DNA from: Parabacteroides faecis
GTDB lineage: Bacteria; Bacteroidota; Bacteroidia; Bacteroidales; Tannerellaceae
Direction: 5' to 3'
Assembly (NCBI RefSeq): GCF_014647375.1
Contig: NZ_BMPB01000004.1
Coordinates: 186,001 to 250,000 of the forward strand
DNA: 64,000 nucleotides
Shown here: positions 62,952 through 64,000 of the stretch, piece after piece
How the letters are laid out: each line of letters starts with the position of its first letter
Numbering within the stretch: position 1 is the stretch's first letter
Translations under genes and position numbers: made by a program
Notes under the pieces: model-generated
Databases searched by the model: none
The model's input: only the letters and a program-made list of their open reading frames with translations
What the model was told of the DNA's origin: nothing

Positions 62952-63031
62952 ATTCCCTGTTATACTCCTGAGTTGAAAAATGCATTAACTTAATGTTTTT
63001 TATACACAAAGGATATAACAGGGAATTTTTT
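62952..63031 (+). terminator. Long-armed inverted repeat with T-run after the third GH38-like gene
   Basis: Perfect 13-bp arms ATTCCCTGTTATA (62952-62964) and TATAACAGGGAAT (63014-63026), then TTTTT. The loop of 49 nt is long. CCCCTGTTA occurs again just downstream, before the sigma gene, so the right half could also act on the next promoter. Confidence 0.55.
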
Positions 63032-63063
63032 GTATATCTTTATCCCCTGTTAGCTATATTATT

Positions 63064-63627
63064 ATGAAGGAGAATACCGAGATACAAACGTTTAATCATC
63101 TGTTTACGAATTACAAAGGACGTTTCGTTCACTTTGCCAGGACATATGTGGATGATGAGATGATGGCTGAAGATATAGCGATCGAGAGCTTGATGTATTA
63201 TTGGGAAAACCGTCAAAAGCTCGATTCTCATTCAAATGTGCTTGCTTATATATTGACCGTTATCAAGCATAAATGTCTGGACCATTTACGGCAGTTGCGT
63301 ATTCAGGAAGATTTTGTCGAGTATGTAAAAACGAACGAGACCCGAAAGTTGAATTTACGCATTGCCACGTTGGAAGCCTGTAATCCGGAACGGATCTTTT
63401 CTGAAGAACTTCAGGAACTGGTTGATAAGGCTTTACTTACCCTTCCGGCACAGACCCGTGATATTTTTACAAGAAGTCGTTATCATAACCAGAGCCATAA
63501 AGAAATAGCTGATGCGCTGGGACTTTCGACCAAAGCTGTAGAATTTCATATAACCAAAGCATTGAGAGTACTTCGTGTTGCCTTGAAAGATTATTTACCT
63601 GCATTGTTTTTCTTTGGTATTTGTTAG
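63064..63627 (+). CDS. ECF-type RNA polymerase sigma-70 factor, module 3
   Basis: Sigma factor of 187 residues. Region 2 is at about 10-75 (LFTNYKGRFVHFARTYVDDE, AIESLMYYWENRQKL). Region 4 is at about 125-175 (LPAQTRDIFTRSRYHNQSHK, EIADALGLSTKAVEFHITKA). A FecR gene starts 278 bp downstream, so this opens another sigma/anti-sigma-controlled locus that continues past the window. No TAnnTTTG box is seen immediately upstream. Confidence 0.94.
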   Translation: MKENTEIQTFNHLFTNYKGRFVHFARTYVDDEMMAEDIAIESLMYYWENRQKLDSHSNVLAYILTVIKHKCLDHLRQLRIQEDFVEYVKTNETRKLNLRIATLEACNPERIFSEELQELVDKALLTLPAQTRDIFTRSRYHNQSHKEIADALGLSTKAVEFHITKALRVLRVALKDYLPALFFFGIC

Positions 63628-63905
63628 TAGACCGGTCTTTTCTTCCTTTTGAATGAATATTCATTTTTGACAAAATGCTTCTTTTAAAACTCTTTGATGA
63701 TCATATTGATGTGTTAAAAAATATTAGTCGCAGGGGTATTTTCATTTACCTGGTATAGTAATCCTATTTTCATGGTATGGTAGTTACATTTTGATAATCT
63801 GAAAAAGGATAAAATAGCAATGTTAAGATATTTATTTCAAAAAAGATCACTTTTTCGTTAGGGATGTTCCATCGTTAATCGCTTTATAGGCAGAAACACG
63901 AAAAG
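63628..63905 (+). other. 278-bp gap between sigma and FecR with a degenerate direct repeat
   Basis: No convincing gene. TATTTTCAT occurs at 63737-63745 and 63765-63773, each followed by a near-copy of GGTATAGTA (63752-63760) or GGTATGGTA (63774-63782). I see no TAnnTTTG box and no terminator hairpin. The gap is longer than in the other two modules (141 and 8 bp). Confidence 0.35.
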
Positions 63906-64000
63906 ATGGAGAAAGAAATACTATATAAATATTTTGAAGGTATAGCCTCCCCGGAGGAAGAAGATGCTGTGTATCGTTGGTTGGATGCCTCTTCCGAAAA
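63906..64000 (+). CDS. FecR-family anti-sigma factor, 3'-truncated by the window edge
   Basis: ATG at 63906 opens a frame that runs off the window: MEKEILYKYFEGIASPEEED, then AVYRWLDASSE. This is the usual cytoplasmic N-terminus of FecR-type anti-sigma factors (compare LLDKFYDNRATEHEKRQL in module 2). Only 31 codons are visible, so the call rests on this motif plus its position after an ECF sigma gene. Confidence 0.7.
   Translation, partial: MEKEILYKYFEGIASPEEEDAVYRWLDASSE

Noticed and set aside
62952-63060. Possible TAnnTTTG promoter before the third sigma gene
   Set aside because: The nearest candidates (TATCTTTA) lack the final G; I could not support a box here.

Overview
The window reads as a carbohydrate-degradation region of a gut-type Bacteroidales chromosome (Bacteroides/Parabacteroides-like; the genus cannot be fixed from this stretch). 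The evidence is the set of SusC/SusD pairs, ECF sigma/FecR anti-sigma pairs, lipoprotein and Sec-exported glycoside hydrolases, and promoters carrying the Bacteroidetes -7 box TAnnTTTG. All genes lie on the + strand. I saw no tRNA, rRNA, transposase, CRISPR array or phage gene.

Layout. (1) 1-5224: the end of a polysaccharide utilisation locus, with a 5'-truncated SusC and a SusD closed by a strong terminator. (2) 5247-27808: a long block of exported enzymes without its own SusC/D: a LamG-fused unassigned glycosidase, GH92, GH38-like, family 'X', then GH120, family 'Y', a second GH38-like, a small protein, a second 'Y' and a second 'X'. X and Y are two large conserved protein types that I cannot assign to a known family. 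(3) 27831-38750: a separate operon GH43-GH2-GH3-GH110-GH95-like, with its own promoter, a pair of CACTATAGTG palindromes upstream and a terminator. (4) 38783-49551: ECF sigma, FecR, SusC, SusD, terminator, GH106. (5) 49576-62948: ECF sigma, FecR, SusC, SusD, terminator, GH97, a beta-helix protein resembling GH141, and a third GH38-like enzyme. (6) 62952-64000: terminator, another ECF sigma and the start of another FecR, opening the next locus.

How they work together. SusC/SusD pairs bind and import oligosaccharides across the outer membrane. The enzymes, all with export signals, trim them. The families recognised are mostly exo-acting (mannosidase, xylosidase, galactosidase, fucosidase, rhamnosidase, glucosidase types), with no recognisable polysaccharide lyase, endo-glycanase or sulfatase. 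This points to stepwise trimming of a branched heteroglycan rather than a simple homopolymer. The SusC proteins carry N-terminal STN signalling domains matching the ECF sigma/FecR pairs, so substrate import is probably coupled to transcription.

The most unusual finding is a 66-bp element repeated five times at identical internal spacing (5247, 15756, 49576, 58620, 60851). Each copy is a 7-10 bp dyad ending in TATATTTG and sits upstream of a transcription unit. The dyad shows compensatory base changes. It looks like a shared operator/promoter or RNA hairpin tying physically separate units into one regulon. The second is a shuffled duplication of three enzyme types (GH38-like, X, Y) within 10.7-27.8 kb.
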